Positions 21,128 through 32,725 are shown, counted from the stretch's first letter. The stretch: 64,000 nt of DNA from Glandiceps talaboti (GCF_964340395.1 NC_135553.1:24400449-24464448); one strand, 5' to 3'. Notes: a model not told the origin generated them from the letters alone. Program-made: numbers and translations.

Positions 21128-23681
21128 ATGTTGACATTTTACGTACCGGTACTATTATTACTGACGATATCAGTAAGTGCAGCTGACTTACAACTATTGT
21201 TCAGCAAATACAGTAAACCAGACTTCTGTCGTGACTTAGATTGTCCAAAATATAAAGTGCTTTCTTCTGGAAAGGTAAGATGTACGTCATACGTCAAACA
21301 ACAACTTGGATAATTTAGATTACAACATGCACAAACCAAGCTGTTACTCCTGAATAGAAAATATGGATTTATATCCTGGACGGTACATCACAGCAACCTG
21401 TCACTGCTGGTTCTATGGTACTTGAACTATGGGTCAAATCACCATTATATTTCCTGATTTTTCATAATTATGGTAGAGGGGCAAACAACTAGCTCTACTA
21501 GGGTTAATTTATCTGGTCAAAAATATATGTCTATTTACTGTATGGTCTTGAACTACAAAAGATTTCAAACTTTTGTCAAACAGATTTCAATCAGAGGTTG
21601 AAAATTTTCTGGCACTTAATTGTCAGATCCTTCCAAAAGTCACATGATTGTACCGTTTAGTGAGTAACTACACTATACATTTCAGTATCAGTCACTTCTC
21701 AGAATACCTGGTTAACAAAATGTTCCAATAATAATTCCTAGCTTGATCTTGACAGGTTTACTCATGAAGATAATGAAATTGATTGGTATGTGAATGATAT
21801 GGAAAAAAAGCCCAATGGATCTGAACAACAGTTCTAAGTTAGATAGGAAATGTTCCACAAAGCACAACACACTTTATGCAAGTTACAATTATAATCCAAT
21901 TTTGATCTTTATATAGGGCTTTGAAGAAAGAGAATATGAAGCTGCTAAGTATACAAGTACATTGGTGTCAAGCATGGACTACAGGGATGCTACATACAAG
22001 GGGTTCATGAAACTGTTTGATTACATCAGTGGTAACAATAAACAAGGTAGGTAGGATGCAAGGGGTTCATGAAACTGTCCATTACAGTGGTAACAATAAA
22101 CAAGGTAGGTAGTATGCAAGGGGTTCATGAAACTGATTACACTTAGATTCAGTGGCAACAGTGAACATTGGTAGGTAGGAGGCATGGGGTTCATGAAACT
22201 GTTCGATTACATCAGTGGTAACAATAAACAGAGTATGTGGGATGCAAGGGGTTCATGAAACCGTTTGATTACACTTGGATTCGGTGGCAACAGTGAACAT
22301 TTTGATGATATCAGTTAGCAAAGGTAGTGGTACTGTATAATCTCACTTCCAGACTAATGACTATATGTAATTTAAAGCAGTGCATCAAAATATGGATTTT
22401 CATGTATGAAGTGAAACGAAATACATGTAGGTAAAGAATACATTGGTATACAGCAAAGAGATAAAAACTACATTGGTATACAGCAAAGAGATAAATGAGA
22501 GTTGTAGAAATAAAACAGAAAACACAGCCTGTAAAAACAAAAAGTTGTAACATGGGCAGTAATTAATGCTGTAAGTCTGAAGGATTGACTGTGCTATTAG
22601 TATAGTATTTGACGCTTACATTTTATTTGAGAGAACAATTGTTTTTTACAGAAGTGCAAAGTTTTGAGAATTCTATACAGATTTCTAATCCTGGATGTAT
22701 ATATATATATATTTTCATCACTTAGGTGTAAAAGTTGAAATGGCTGCACCAGTAGCTGTCCAGGTACAACCAGGAGAAGGGCCAGCCTGTGAAAGTAACT
22801 ATACTGTGAATTTCTTTGTACCATTTGCTGATCAAGACTCTCCACCAGAACCAAGTGATCCTACTGTGTTCATTACACAGATGGCGACATTCAAAGCATA
22901 CGTTAGGTATGTGTCATATACCTTGTGAATGGCTCTAGTTATGATGACTGCATGGAGGGTGGGGGTGGTGGTAGTGGTGGTAATTATAAAGGCATGTACC
23001 TCTTGAGGTGGAGGGGGGAGGGGGTCACTTTAGCTTTGGACATCAGAGCTGGTGGGGGCAGACATGTTCAACTCCAAAACACCAAATGTGATCACATAGT
23101 ATTCAAATTGTGGCTGCCACATCAGATGCTTCAGACAAACTTTTTAATGATATTCAAAACTGTGTGGCTTTATCAGATTGATGAAGGTATTTTCAATCAG
23201 AAGCTGTTAGGAACTGACTGCATACACTAAATTTGTCCAAGTATATTACATATTATATTTCATATACCAAGCCAATGCTTTACACTGAGATTCAAGATCT
23301 GTCTACAAAGCCATTGATTTATACATGGCCCACTCTGCAATGGGTTTATCTTGATATTTTCAATGGAAAAAAATATTTGTCATTGTGTACACCGTAATCT
23401 CTCAGAGTTTATCTTATGGTTACAAGATCACAGTGTACAACAACGAATCTGTCAATCTAATAAAACTACTGATCAAATACGTTTTGATCTTTCTCCGTAG
23501 TTCTTTTCCTGGCTATATCTTCTCAGGAGATGGATGGGCCAAACATGCACTAGAATTGGTGGATGCTCTGAACAACAGCTCTATCACCAACTATGAGAAG
23601 TCTTACTACTACACTGCAGGATATGACAGTCCTGCTAGAATCATTGGTAGACACAATGAAATCTGGATGATAGAAATATGA
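21128..23681 (+). CDS. Secreted SOUL/HEBP-family heme-binding protein, 4 exons
   Basis: Exons: 21128-21274, 21917-22046, 22726-22906, 23501-23681. All are GT-AG and in phase, giving 212 aa ending IGRHNEIWMIEI. Residues 1 to about 19 form a signal peptide (hydrophobic VPVLLLLTISVSA), so the product is probably secreted or lumenal. The rest is one SOUL domain: CPKYKVL, FEEREYEAAKYTST, GFMKLFDYISGNNK, VEMAAPV, the PFADQDSPPEPSDP region, and YYTAGYDSPARIIGRHNEIW, matching HEBP1/HEBP2-type proteins that bind heme or porphyrin. Start 21128 is chosen because it begins the signal peptide; the frame is open upstream to 20942, but that part covers the hairpin. Exon 2's 3' edge has been tandemly copied into the intron. 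HEBP1 or HEBP2 orthology is not assigned. Confidence 0.85.
21988..22310 (+). repeat. Tandem copies of the HEBP-like exon 2 3' edge and its donor
   Basis: About five copies of a roughly 60-bp unit: gatgcaaggggttcatgaaac, tgtttgattacatcagtgg, taacaataaacaag and gtaggtag. The first is the exon end with the used donor (GT at 22047); the others lie in intron 2. Several later copies keep a GT at the donor position (gtaggtag; agtatg). Confidence 0.85.
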
Positions 23682-26149
23682 AGTAGTCTGTAAGGTATGC
23701 TGTGTCAGAGTGCCCTCATGCATCGACCAACACCTTTGAAGACCGTTGAGGGCAGACTTTACAGTCTACCACAAGAAATGATGGGTTGGACTGTTAGCTC
23801 AGATTTTCCATCCAACATACGCGTCTATGAAAATACTTAGTAATAATATTATGGAAGGAACTCGGGAGAAAGTCTCAGGGTTGTGGGGGTATTTTGCATT
23901 ACAATTTCTTAAATCAACAAAGTCTGTGTTTGACAAAGGTCATATGCAAATTAAGTCAGTTCGACAATAACAATAATTCTGTAAATGAAGTTCAAATGCA
24001 AGTGAGGTGTTAAATTGTAATCAAACATTTTGTGCATTTTTTCTTACAGGGTGAATTTCAAAGAGTAATTTTGTTTTAGGTTGTGCTTGAGGGGTAAAGT
24101 TCAATGTCATTTTCATTTGAAGTTATCAGTCAAGGTCACATATATAAGCTGTGTTGTTTTCTTATTTTCTAGTTGATGAGTCAAGTTCTAACAGAGATTA
24201 TTATTTACCCCTCAAACATTCAACACCCTAATGGGGACAACAGGAGTGACCCCTGTCTGTCCCATCCATCCATCCATCTGTATATATCTCAGACATGATC
24301 CCATGACTCAATTTCAACCAAACCCAAACCTGGCACACCTGTCAAACACTATATGGAACATATACACACTTAAAGGGGAATGCCACCTCAGAAAAGAGAC
24401 ATTTTCACAAATTATGGTTTCTGGAGAGTTGTTTCATGATTTTCATGATCTTTGCTGTGGGCCATGGCAGCTTGGGAGTCAGCAGCAATAATGTATTCAT
24501 GGTTACACTGAATAGCATGAGAGATGTGTACACTGAAGGGAATTATCAGGCACTTTGAAGTCGTGAATATTCAAGCAAGAACTCAAGTACACAGAGAATC
24601 TATTTAAGTTCAGAATTCTAAGCTGTGCTCGATTTATGTTCCAAATATGCCCATTAATGTAGAACTATTTTGCTTGGTAGAAACATATTGATTATTTATC
24701 TTGAGGACGTGTGAATTTTTTATCCCTTCAGGAAACCTACGAGTAGTGAATAGCTAGTGGTGTCGTTTTCCCCCTAAACTTTTTGATGTACAATAAACTC
24801 ACTGGTAATATCATACACTATGAACAGTATTGCATCATCTGTGGTTAAACATATTTTTTTGTTGCTGAAAACAATAAATCTGTGTAATGAAATAAATTTT
24901 TTGGACCAGCGCCCTCAATGGTGAACATGATTTTAACCTGTTTCTGTACTACGTACTTATACCATGTACAATGTCTAATTTTTGGCATTTAACAGTTTTC
25001 AGTGAATATATTGTGGTTGTCTGATCAAAAAATGATCTCCACATGTTACAACTAGTACAGTTTTAACATTGTGACACACTCACTTACACACTTCTCTCTA
25101 CATCCTTCCATCTTTTCAAATTATTTCTCTGTATCCATTCATTCTGTTAGTAGTTCTGTGTCTGCGCCTGGAGCTCTTTGGAGAACGGGTGCATTATAAA
25201 TTCGCTTTATTTTTGTTATTATTTAAAACCAAGCTTTTGCTCAAGATTTGAACGTGTCAATACACTATCTACAGATTACTAATCAACAGATACGATATCT
25301 TTTGAATTAAAGAAATTGCCAAGTTAGTGAATATATCTTCTGGTTAATTGATGAAAATAAGCCAGTGCACGTTTAAGAATAGAAGACAATACAAAAACTG
25401 TGGAGTTATGGTATTTGACAATATTTTATTTATGGGTAGGTAAAAGTTCACATTTACATGACAAACAATGGATTTGCATACTTTTTTCTACAGATTACAA
25501 AAAAAAATGTGCAGATAATATTTTTATTTTTGGGACAGATATAGTTAGAGTACATCTACAAACAATAAATTTTGTTTTTTTCCGAGATTTTTCTCTAGCA
25601 AAATCATTGTGTATGACCGTAAAAGTATATGTGTGTGTGTGTGTGTGTTGACTGTGTGTACTGTAAGAAAAGTATTACATTAAATCACTGTATACACTTC
25701 TCTTTATGTGACAGGTCATAGGAGAATGTTGATACTACCAAACCAGAGTCACTATAGAGTTTCAATTGGACAGCACAATATTCGTTTATGTCTCGCACAA
25801 GATTTGTTGTTACAAATGATATAAAACAAAAAAATACAGACTGATAGTGCATAAGTATATAAAATGATACATTTTATCTCAATGTGAACACAAATCAACA
25901 TCACTGTCTGATGAAACAAGGAAGATTTAAATACAAAATGTTAGATAATTTAATAATTTATACCTAACTTTAATTCTCAAGTTATGAATTTGTTCTTGTT
26001 TATGATTTGCTTTTACTAGTCCAAGGAATGACAATGACGTGTACTGAATACCCTCTGTTCCATGCAGAGGGTGCATGGTATCACAGGAGGTTGCATAATT
26101 AAGCACAGGAAACACTATTTATTGGTAAACAAGCCATTGAGAATGACAT
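23682..26149. other. 3' UTR of the HEBP-like gene and intergenic DNA
   Basis: Poly(A) signal candidates lie near 24790 (gtacaataaac) and 24873-24895 (aacaataaatc, gaaataaat). A further GAGGGCGC-type core occurs on the minus strand near 24907. A (gt)n tract is at 25627-25650. No exon could be supported. Confidence 0.35.
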
Positions 26150-26920
26150 AGTCCCCGCTATGATTGGGTTTTAAGGAATTAGCACTACTCTGATCACGCA
26201 ACAGCACTTGTGAACCTAAATCAAACAGACTTAGATATGTTGTGTCTGCTTGTCGGACATTGAACATGCCTACAACAATAAAGGATTGGTCGGGTATGGG
26301 GGATCATATCAATATGAAAATGGATATGCAAATGTATGTCATAGAACACTGTCCTAATACCAACTCTGAATGAGATCTGTTCAAGCATGTCTGAGTTATG
26401 GCTTTGGACATGGAAAATTCACAAACAAAATGGCTGCCAGGCAGCCATATTGGATCGTATCACAACAACAATCAATATGCTCATGTATGTCATAGAACAC
26501 TGTCCTAATACCAACTTTGAATGAGATCTGTTCAAGCATGTCTAAGTTATGGCTTTGGATATGAAAATTCACAAACAAAATGGCTGCCAGGCGGCCATAT
26601 TGGATCGTATAATGACAACAATGAATATGCACATATATGCCATAGAACACTGTCCTAATGCCAACTTTGAATGAGATCTGTTTGAGCATGTCTGAGTTAT
26701 GGCTTTAGACAGGGAAAATTCGCAAACAAAATGGCTGCTAGGCGGCCATATTGGATCGTATCATAAAACAAATTGACGTGCATATGTATGCCATAGCATG
26801 TTGCCCCTGTACCAAGTTTGAAAAAAATCTGTACAGGCATCTCCAAGAAACGGCTGCGGACGGACAGACAGACGGAACCCAATCCATAAGTCCCCGTTCC
26901 GGACTTCGTCTGCGGGGACT
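26150..26920. mobile_element. Non-autonomous element with internal 150-bp tandem repeats
   Basis: Termini TAGTCCCCGC (26149-26158) and GCGGGGACTA (26912-26921) are inverted repeats, consistent with GTCCCCGC ends flanked by TA. From 26341 a 150-bp unit (atagaacactgtcctaat, gaatgagatctgtt, agttatggcttt, aaaatggctgccaggc, atattggatcgtat) repeats at 26491, 26641 and partly 26791. The right end also folds into a hairpin (agtccccg...cggggact). No transposase. Confidence 0.65.
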
Positions 26921-27179
26921 AACTATTCAAATACCACAGAACTTTGTTTACCTCTGTCCACAACCAAAATGGTCTTTATAGTTTCAGTACCATTTAATAT
27001 GCATAACATTCTCATTTTAGGCACTTATACATGACATTAGTCAGCACATGACCAAGCTGTGATGTAGCGTATCTTCCAAATGATGCTGAATCAAAACCAC
27101 CCAGCATCTCCATCACCACATTGTCATATACCAGGCAGAATACCAGGTACGGTTTATGACAGCATCACTCGTGTGAATG

Positions 27180-27665
27180 TGCGCAGTTGATTGCAGTTCT
27201 TGTGGTGCTTCATTGACAAGAAGATGCATAAATCAGTCATCAGGAAACCAAGTGATTTGGACAAATATTTAGCCTGCAATGATGAAAATTTGGCTTGCTT
27301 GCCATTTTGTCCACAGAATGTATTTAAAGTTAGCAATGACTTACAATATCGATGAAGACAACAGTATGGATGTAAAGAAGCTGAAGTACTCGCCAAGAGT
27401 TGAATTAAAAATGTCAAGAAGGCTCCATCAAAACCAATGTCCACAAATCCAGCAAGAAAAGTTAAGTATCAGAAAATTCTTGCAAATACAAAGTTTGTCT
27501 AAAGACATGTTGGAGAGGAATCTCAAAAAGGCATCACAGAGAGAATCATAGTCGTTATTCTTCAGCTATTACTGAATATACTTACCATAATGGAATACTT
27601 ATTGATGGATTAAAACGGTATATACCTAGTTGAAAATGCAAAGAAAGGACATGGTTTCCCATTAC
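27180..27665 (+). pseudogene. Decayed coding sequence of unknown family
   Basis: Plus-strand translations in shifting frames read coding-like stretches, for example KPSDLDKYLACNDENLAC then LPFCPQNVFKVSND, later ITEYTYHNGILIDGLKRYIP and LVENAKKGHGFPLH. These are broken by stops and frame changes. The last piece continues in frame across the fold-back insertion at 27677-28455 (…VQC|KVGSREQVIKCEHKAW…). This suggests a dead mobile-element gene, but I do not recognise the protein. Confidence 0.35.
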
Positions 27666-27676
27666 ATGTGCAGTGT

Positions 27677-28455
27677 GATTCTAGGACAACTGCCCCCCGG
27701 ACAATTGCCCCCGAAGGACAACTGCCCCCCGGACAATTGCCCCCGAAGGACAACTGCCCCCCGGACAATTGCCCCCCCTGGACAACTGCCCCCGAAGGAC
27801 AACTGCCCCCCGGGACAATTGCCCCCGAAGGACGACTGCCCCCCGGACAACTGCCCCCTAACGAAAAAAAAAACTAGTATTACAGATGTACGGGTTTGTC
27901 ATTCATTAAAAAGTCACCGTCGGCAACTTACTGCCGCAATTTGCATACATTAAACTCACTACATTCACATGTTTTACTCTATTGTTATATGTGATTATTG
28001 TTATAAAAGTCGGCATGATGCTTTAACTTACCGCTGTAATTCACATAATTTATATGCACATTCTACTCTATTGTCATCTGTGATAATTGTTACGACAATT
28101 ATATTATTTTTTCTACTTTTGACTCGTTTTCTATCTTGTAACCTGTATATTTTGTATTGAACTGATAATAAATAAATCTTTTCCAGTAAAAAAATGACTT
28201 CGTGTTTGTGTTTAGTGAGTAAGTAAGTTGCCGACGGTGACTTTTTAATGAATGACAAACCCGTACATCTGTAATACTAGATTTTTTTTCGTTCGGGGGC
28301 AGTAGTCCGGGGGGCAATTGTCCTTCGGGGGCAGTTGTCCGGGGGGCAATTGTCCGGGGGGCAGTTGTCCTTCGGGGGCAATTGTCCGGGGGGCAGTTGT
28401 CCTTTGGGGGCAATTGTCCGGGGGCAATTGTCCGGGGGGCAGTTGTCCTGTTACC
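27677..28455. mobile_element. GC-rich fold-back element with 9-bp target duplication
   Basis: The outer arms (27684-27859 and 28285-28448) are arrays of about ten 17-bp units of the form ggacaaYtgccccc(cc/gaa), in inverted orientation. The inner arms continue complementary for about 100 bp (cgttagtaatacag-like, acgggtttgtcattcatt, aaaagtcaccgtcggcaact). The AT-rich core is about 28000-28190. Flanks carry GTGCAGTGT at 27668-27676 and 28456-28464. Terminal tandem arrays and a 9-bp duplication are the hallmarks of fold-back/MULE-related elements. Open frames rich in Pro/Thr/Ala here are repeat artefacts. Confidence 0.85.
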
Positions 28456-28619
28456 GTGCAGTGTAAAGTAGGAAGCAGAGAACAAGTCATTAAGTGTGAA
28501 CACAAAGCATGGCATTTCCTCACAGCAGCAGCAGCTAGAGGAGACGATGATGCTACATTTCTATATCCATCTGCAGAGTACTCGATTTCTGCAAGCTGCT
28601 GAAGAAACCCATCTCAAGG

Positions 28620-30610
28620 ATGAAGGTCTTCATAGTATGGCATCCAAAGAAGAACAAAATGTCTACGAGCAAAGTCCATGGCGACCACCTACATCAAAAT
28701 ACATCTTTCTTTCATAGTCACTTTTTCTGTTCAGTGAAATTTCTATTAATGAGCCTTATTGGCGTACCAGTAACACCAGCATCACAAATCGCACATCAAG
28801 CTGATGAAGTAACACAACTTGATGTTGTAGGGGAAGTCCACTGCCAATTGTCAAGGGGACCCCACTCATTTCAACTAGATGCACTCATTGTCAATCAGCT
28901 GGATGTAGACATACTTGCTGGTAATCCCTTCTTAGTTGCAAATGACATCGCCACTCGCCCAGCAAAACGACAAATCGTCATCAACGGCTCGGAGGTCATC
29001 CACTATGGCCCTCAACCTAACCGCACAGCCGCAGTGAGACGAACGCAAGCCAACCTCATCAGGTGTCCAGAACACTTACGCTACTACCAGGTGACTTCAT
29101 TCAACTCACAACACCTGATACATGTGAACCAGACTCAATTCTAGCACTGGAGCCAAGATATGACAGTAAGATCAACATGGACACCAAGCTAGAAAAAGCA
29201 TGGCCTCAACCTCAAGAAATACAGTCCATCGGCCACACTCTCAGAGTTATGAACACCACAAACGAGCCAATGGTACTAAAACGTCATGACCACCTGTATC
29301 AGGTAAGACAAATTTTACTGGTCAGTAAGGATCCTGTCAAACAGACACCAGACATCACCCATACACCCACTCCATGCAAACCATACTCATCAGACATATC
29401 ATTAGACCCAGACAACCAACTCCCTGGGGACATACTGAACGCCTTCAAATCACTACACAGCCAATTTGATGATGTCTTCAACCCTGTTGTATCCAAGTAT
29501 AATGGCCCCAGTGGCAATGTAGAAGCAGTAGTCAACATGGGCCCTGTTCTACCACCTCAACAAAAAGGTAGACTACCTTACTATAACCGTGATACCCTTA
29601 TTGACCTGCAAGCAAAATTTGACCAACTCGAAAACTCTGGTGTGTTTGCTAAACAGGAAGAGGTCAACACAGTAGTGGAATATCTTAACCTTTCCTTCCT
29701 CGTCAAAAAACCCAGTGGGAGTAGCCGGTTAGTAACCTCATTCGGAGAGGTAGCCCAATACAGCAAACCCCAACCTTCCCTGATGCCAAACGTCGACAAC
29801 ATCCTACGTGACATTGCAAGATGGAAGTTTGTTATAACTACATACCTCAATCAAGCCTACTACCAAATCCCTTTATCAACCAAATCAATGAAATACTGTG
29901 GTGTAGTCACACCATTCAAGGGTATACGTGTATACACACGCTCAGCAATGGGGATGCCAGGCTCCGAAACGTGTCTTGAAGAGCTCATGTGCAGAGAACT
30001 TGGTGATCTCATTCAAGAAGGATGTGCGACAAAGATAGCTGATGACCTGTACGTTGGTGGCAACACTCCTGAGGAAGTACTCCACAATTGGCAGCGCACA
30101 CTCACCACACTGACCAACAACAACCTCTGTCTCTCAGCAAGGAAGACAAAAATATGTCATAAGTCAGCAACAATCTTGGGATGGACATGGTCAAATGGTA
30201 CACTCACAGCAAGCTCACACAGAATAACTGCGCTTTCAAGTTTCATCAATCCCTCCCCCCCCCACTACGGTCAAAGCATTGCGGTCATACATAGGGGCCT
30301 ACAAAGTTCTCAGCAGAGTTTTAAGGGGTTATGCAGACTTCATGGACCCACTAGACCAGGCCGTCGCTCGCAGACAGTCTCGTGAGAATATAAATTGGAC
30401 TGGAGACCTAGCACAAGCATTTAAACGTGCCCAGTGTGCTCTCAAAGACAACAAATCTATTACCATCCCATGCCCAGCAGACCAACTATGGACAGTCACA
30501 GATGGCAGTGTGAAGAAGAGTGGTATAGCTGCTACATTATACTGTCGCAGAGGTGAAAATATCCTGCTGTCTGGTTTCTTCAATGCCAAACTAAAAAAAT
30601 ATCAAGTCAC
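28620..30610 (+). pseudogene. Relic of a Ty3/gypsy-like pol (protease, reverse transcriptase, part of RNase H)
   Basis: A retropepsin-like segment (28760-29060; LDVDILAGNPFLVANDIA) is followed, after a frame change near 29090, by a reverse-transcriptase region (29560-30240). This has FLVKKPSGSSRLVTSFG, WKFVITTYLNQAYYQIPL, GVVTPFKGIRVYTRSAMGMP and ADDLYVGGNTPEE. A second frame break falls at the C9 run near 30251-30260. It then continues into an RNase H start (LWTVTDGSVKKSGIAATLY) that stops near 30610. Order and motifs fit a Ty3/gypsy-type element. The usual YxDD appears as IADD (30035-30046), and the first catalytic Asp position reads TYLNQAYY rather than a D-containing motif. No gag, integrase or LTR is seen, so the copy is inactive. 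Confidence 0.75.
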
Positions 30611-30765
30611 TTGGCTTTGGTTGACATGCAACACTTACTACAAACATTGTATATATATGTTGCACTTGCTTTTGGTGGAATTGTATAGAATCATAATTTT
30701 ATTAAATTTATTCAGATTTGAGTCAGTGTATTTTATTAATAACATAATTAATATTAACACCATGA

Positions 30766-31034
30766 GAACTCTTTTGCCAACTCAAAGTATTATTTTAATT
30801 AGAAATTTAGCAAAATATATTTTTTCTGCAAAAAAAGAAGAGAGACCAGCAAGTCAATCCATAATCCAACAAAAAACAAGACAAAAATGACATACAACAA
30901 GTATGTTCTCTGTGATCTATTTATTTTATTTTTAATTTAAGCCCATAAATTGTAAACTATTTTTTTCTCAGTTATGAAATACTTTAAGGCCAATGGCCTA
31001 ATGTACTGTAATAAAGATTATTGTTAAAATTATT
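30766..31034 (+). mobile_element. 5'-truncated LINE-type insertion with 13-bp target duplication
   Basis: The direct repeat ATTAACACCATGA occurs at 30753-30765 and 31035-31047 and brackets 269 bp. The insert ends with a LINE-like 3' end: a small hairpin (aaggccaatggcct), tactgtaataaag and a (ATT)n-rich tail. This is the classic footprint of target-primed reverse transcription. Confidence 0.8.
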
Positions 31035-31159
31035 ATTAACACCATGAATATTTCATGTTAACTATGCATCTCCAAAAAGTAGTGAATGAGTGATGTCAAC
31101 TCTGTGATAGGGCAAAATGACCACCATTGAAGGCAGCTGTGTGTATATCACCGATGTGT

Positions 31160-31700
31160 AGGAGCTTGTGAGTGTTGTGTCACCATGAAGGGATGCATAC
31201 ACAAAGGTCTTGCACGCTGGTACTGCAAACAAACTGGAAAAGACAAATAAAATCTGTCATCTACAGACATTACAGCTACAGTGAGTGAGACAGCTATACC
31301 AGAAAATGATGAATATATAGCAAAGATGATAGAGTATTTGATGAATACAAAAAAGGTTGACACTGAAGAAAATATACCTTGTAGGCTGCCAGAGGTCATC
31401 ATACCAGCAGAGGAGATATGTCAACTTTGTGACCGCAAGTCCAATCTTAAGACAGCATTGGTGTCCAAGAGTGGTATCATAATTGCCCAGGATATATGTC
31501 TTAAAGATATTTGGGTCTTTGTCAAGACTTGTCCTACTTACAACATGATATGCAGATATCAAGGATACAAAGATGGTGTGCAGAATTATAACAACAAAAT
31601 CTTCTTGACATTTACATTTTGTTTATGGTTAAAGGCAAATCTTAAGGTATCAGGGACAGCTTATGACTGGTCATTGCCAGAAATAAGGCAACAAGAGTAA
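31160..31700 (+). pseudogene. Relic of a Cys-rich transposon-associated protein
   Basis: Reading MKGCIHKGLARWYCKQTG near 31183 and, from 31281, EEICQLCDRKSNLKTALVS, GIIIAQDICLKDIWVFVKTC and YNMICRYQGYKDGVQNYN. The spaced Cys pairs and the VFVKxCP…RYQ…G(I/V)xN(F/Y)N pattern recall a cysteine-rich region seen in HMGXB3-like and KDZ-element-associated proteins. That is recollection only. Stops separate the pieces, no splice sites join them, and the frame ends at 31700. Confidence 0.4.
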
Positions 31701-31941
31701 CTTATAGTTTTGAAGAGTTGGCCTGTCACCAGAGGCAGATAATGACCAAGAGGTATCCTTCACAAGTCATGACACTTCAGGTTGGGACAAGAGTTGTTGG
31801 GGAGGCATTCCATCACAGAAAAGAACACATGGCAGAAAAAAAAACAAGAATGGAACCAGTTGCAGAAGTTTCGCAGATTGGTCCCTACTGCAGACACACA
31901 ACCCCATCCAACCCTGCCACCAGAGGACTTATGATATAGAT

Positions 31942-32385
31942 ATGCAGATAAATGATTTATGGAATAATGCAGTTAGTAGCCAGCCAACAAACACATACCA
32001 GGCAGCATTAAAATGGCTACTTCATTTCATCATCAATGTCCATGTGTGGTGTCATCGCTCCAACTGGCAGACTTACTTCCCTTTCAGAGAACATCCTTAT
32101 GTGTTTTTCGTAACTTTTTACCATAAAAGTGTGGGCCTGAAGTATAATACTATTCAATTAAACTTGGCTGGGATATGCTTTCATTATTTAAGAGAAGATA
32201 ATATGAACATCTTCACAAATTCCGATAAATTGGAATATATCATGAAAGAGGAATCAAATGCAGCCAAGCAATCTTCGGAGGATATATGTAGAAATGTTTT
32301 CCAATCATCTATTCTATCCTATACAAGATTACAACTCTCGGTTGTGATTGGTCGACACGACATCACATGTTGTGGACCATTCTAA
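31942..32385 (+). pseudogene. Tyrosine-recombinase core-binding (SAM-like) domain relic
   Basis: Within the open frame, FVTFYHKSVGLKYNTIQLN and LAGICFHYLREDNMNIF (about 32108-32215) match the N-terminal helical domain of phage-integrase-like recombinases used by DIRS, Ngaro and Crypton elements (typical pattern YSTIxxYLAGIRH). The catalytic domain with the R-H-R-Y residues is absent. An unrelated preceding frame (31718-31939) has no clear domain. Confidence 0.45.
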
Positions 32386-32514
32386 CGCTGTTCCACGATA
32401 AATGACGTAGCCACCACTAATTAATGGAACTAGTCCCGAAGGACCAGTTCCATCATAAGTGCCTCATGATGACGTCATCTATGCACGAATACAGAACTAC
32501 GACCGCACGCAGCA

Positions 32515-32628
32515 ACCAAAGCAGTGAATTTTTTGCTCGATTCGTCGAAATTTCTGAAGAAGAGCTGGCCAACATCATCTCTGAGAAAGACTCTAGAAAA
32601 ACAAAGGCAGCAATCAAGGAATGCCCTG
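32515..32628 (+). pseudogene. N-terminal fragment of a Crypton/KIAA1958-type gene
   Basis: The frame reads EFFARFVEISEEELANIISE and KDSRKTKAAIKE. This resembles the acidic start of Crypton-derived proteins (pattern RF..VSEEEL..L...KDS..TKK). It breaks off after about 40 residues; a spliced continuation was not found. Confidence 0.35.
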
Positions 32629-32629
32629 C

Positions 32630-32725
32630 CATCATGTCTTTGTTCTTCTCATACTTTGAACAGTTTTAAATCTGCCTTGAAATGTCATCTTTTTAGATCC
32701 TATTATTATTATTAACTTTTAACTT
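32630..32725 (+). mobile_element. 3' end fragment of an L2/CR1-like LINE
   Basis: The reading LNSFKSALKCHLFRSYYYY matches the common LINE ORF2 C-terminal pattern SFKxxLKTHLF, followed by a (TTA)n tract (32700-32715). Only about 95 bp remains. Confidence 0.4.

Noticed and set aside
26396-26882. Minus-strand frames repeating DTIQYGRLAAILFVNF
   Set aside because: The 150-bp tandem unit is a multiple of 3 and keeps a frame open; it belongs to the non-autonomous element.
27630-28602. Pro/Thr/Ala-rich frames (TIAPRTTAPEG, GQLPPKDN and similar)
   Set aside because: Translations of the tandem arrays in the fold-back element; inverted copies give matching frames on both strands.
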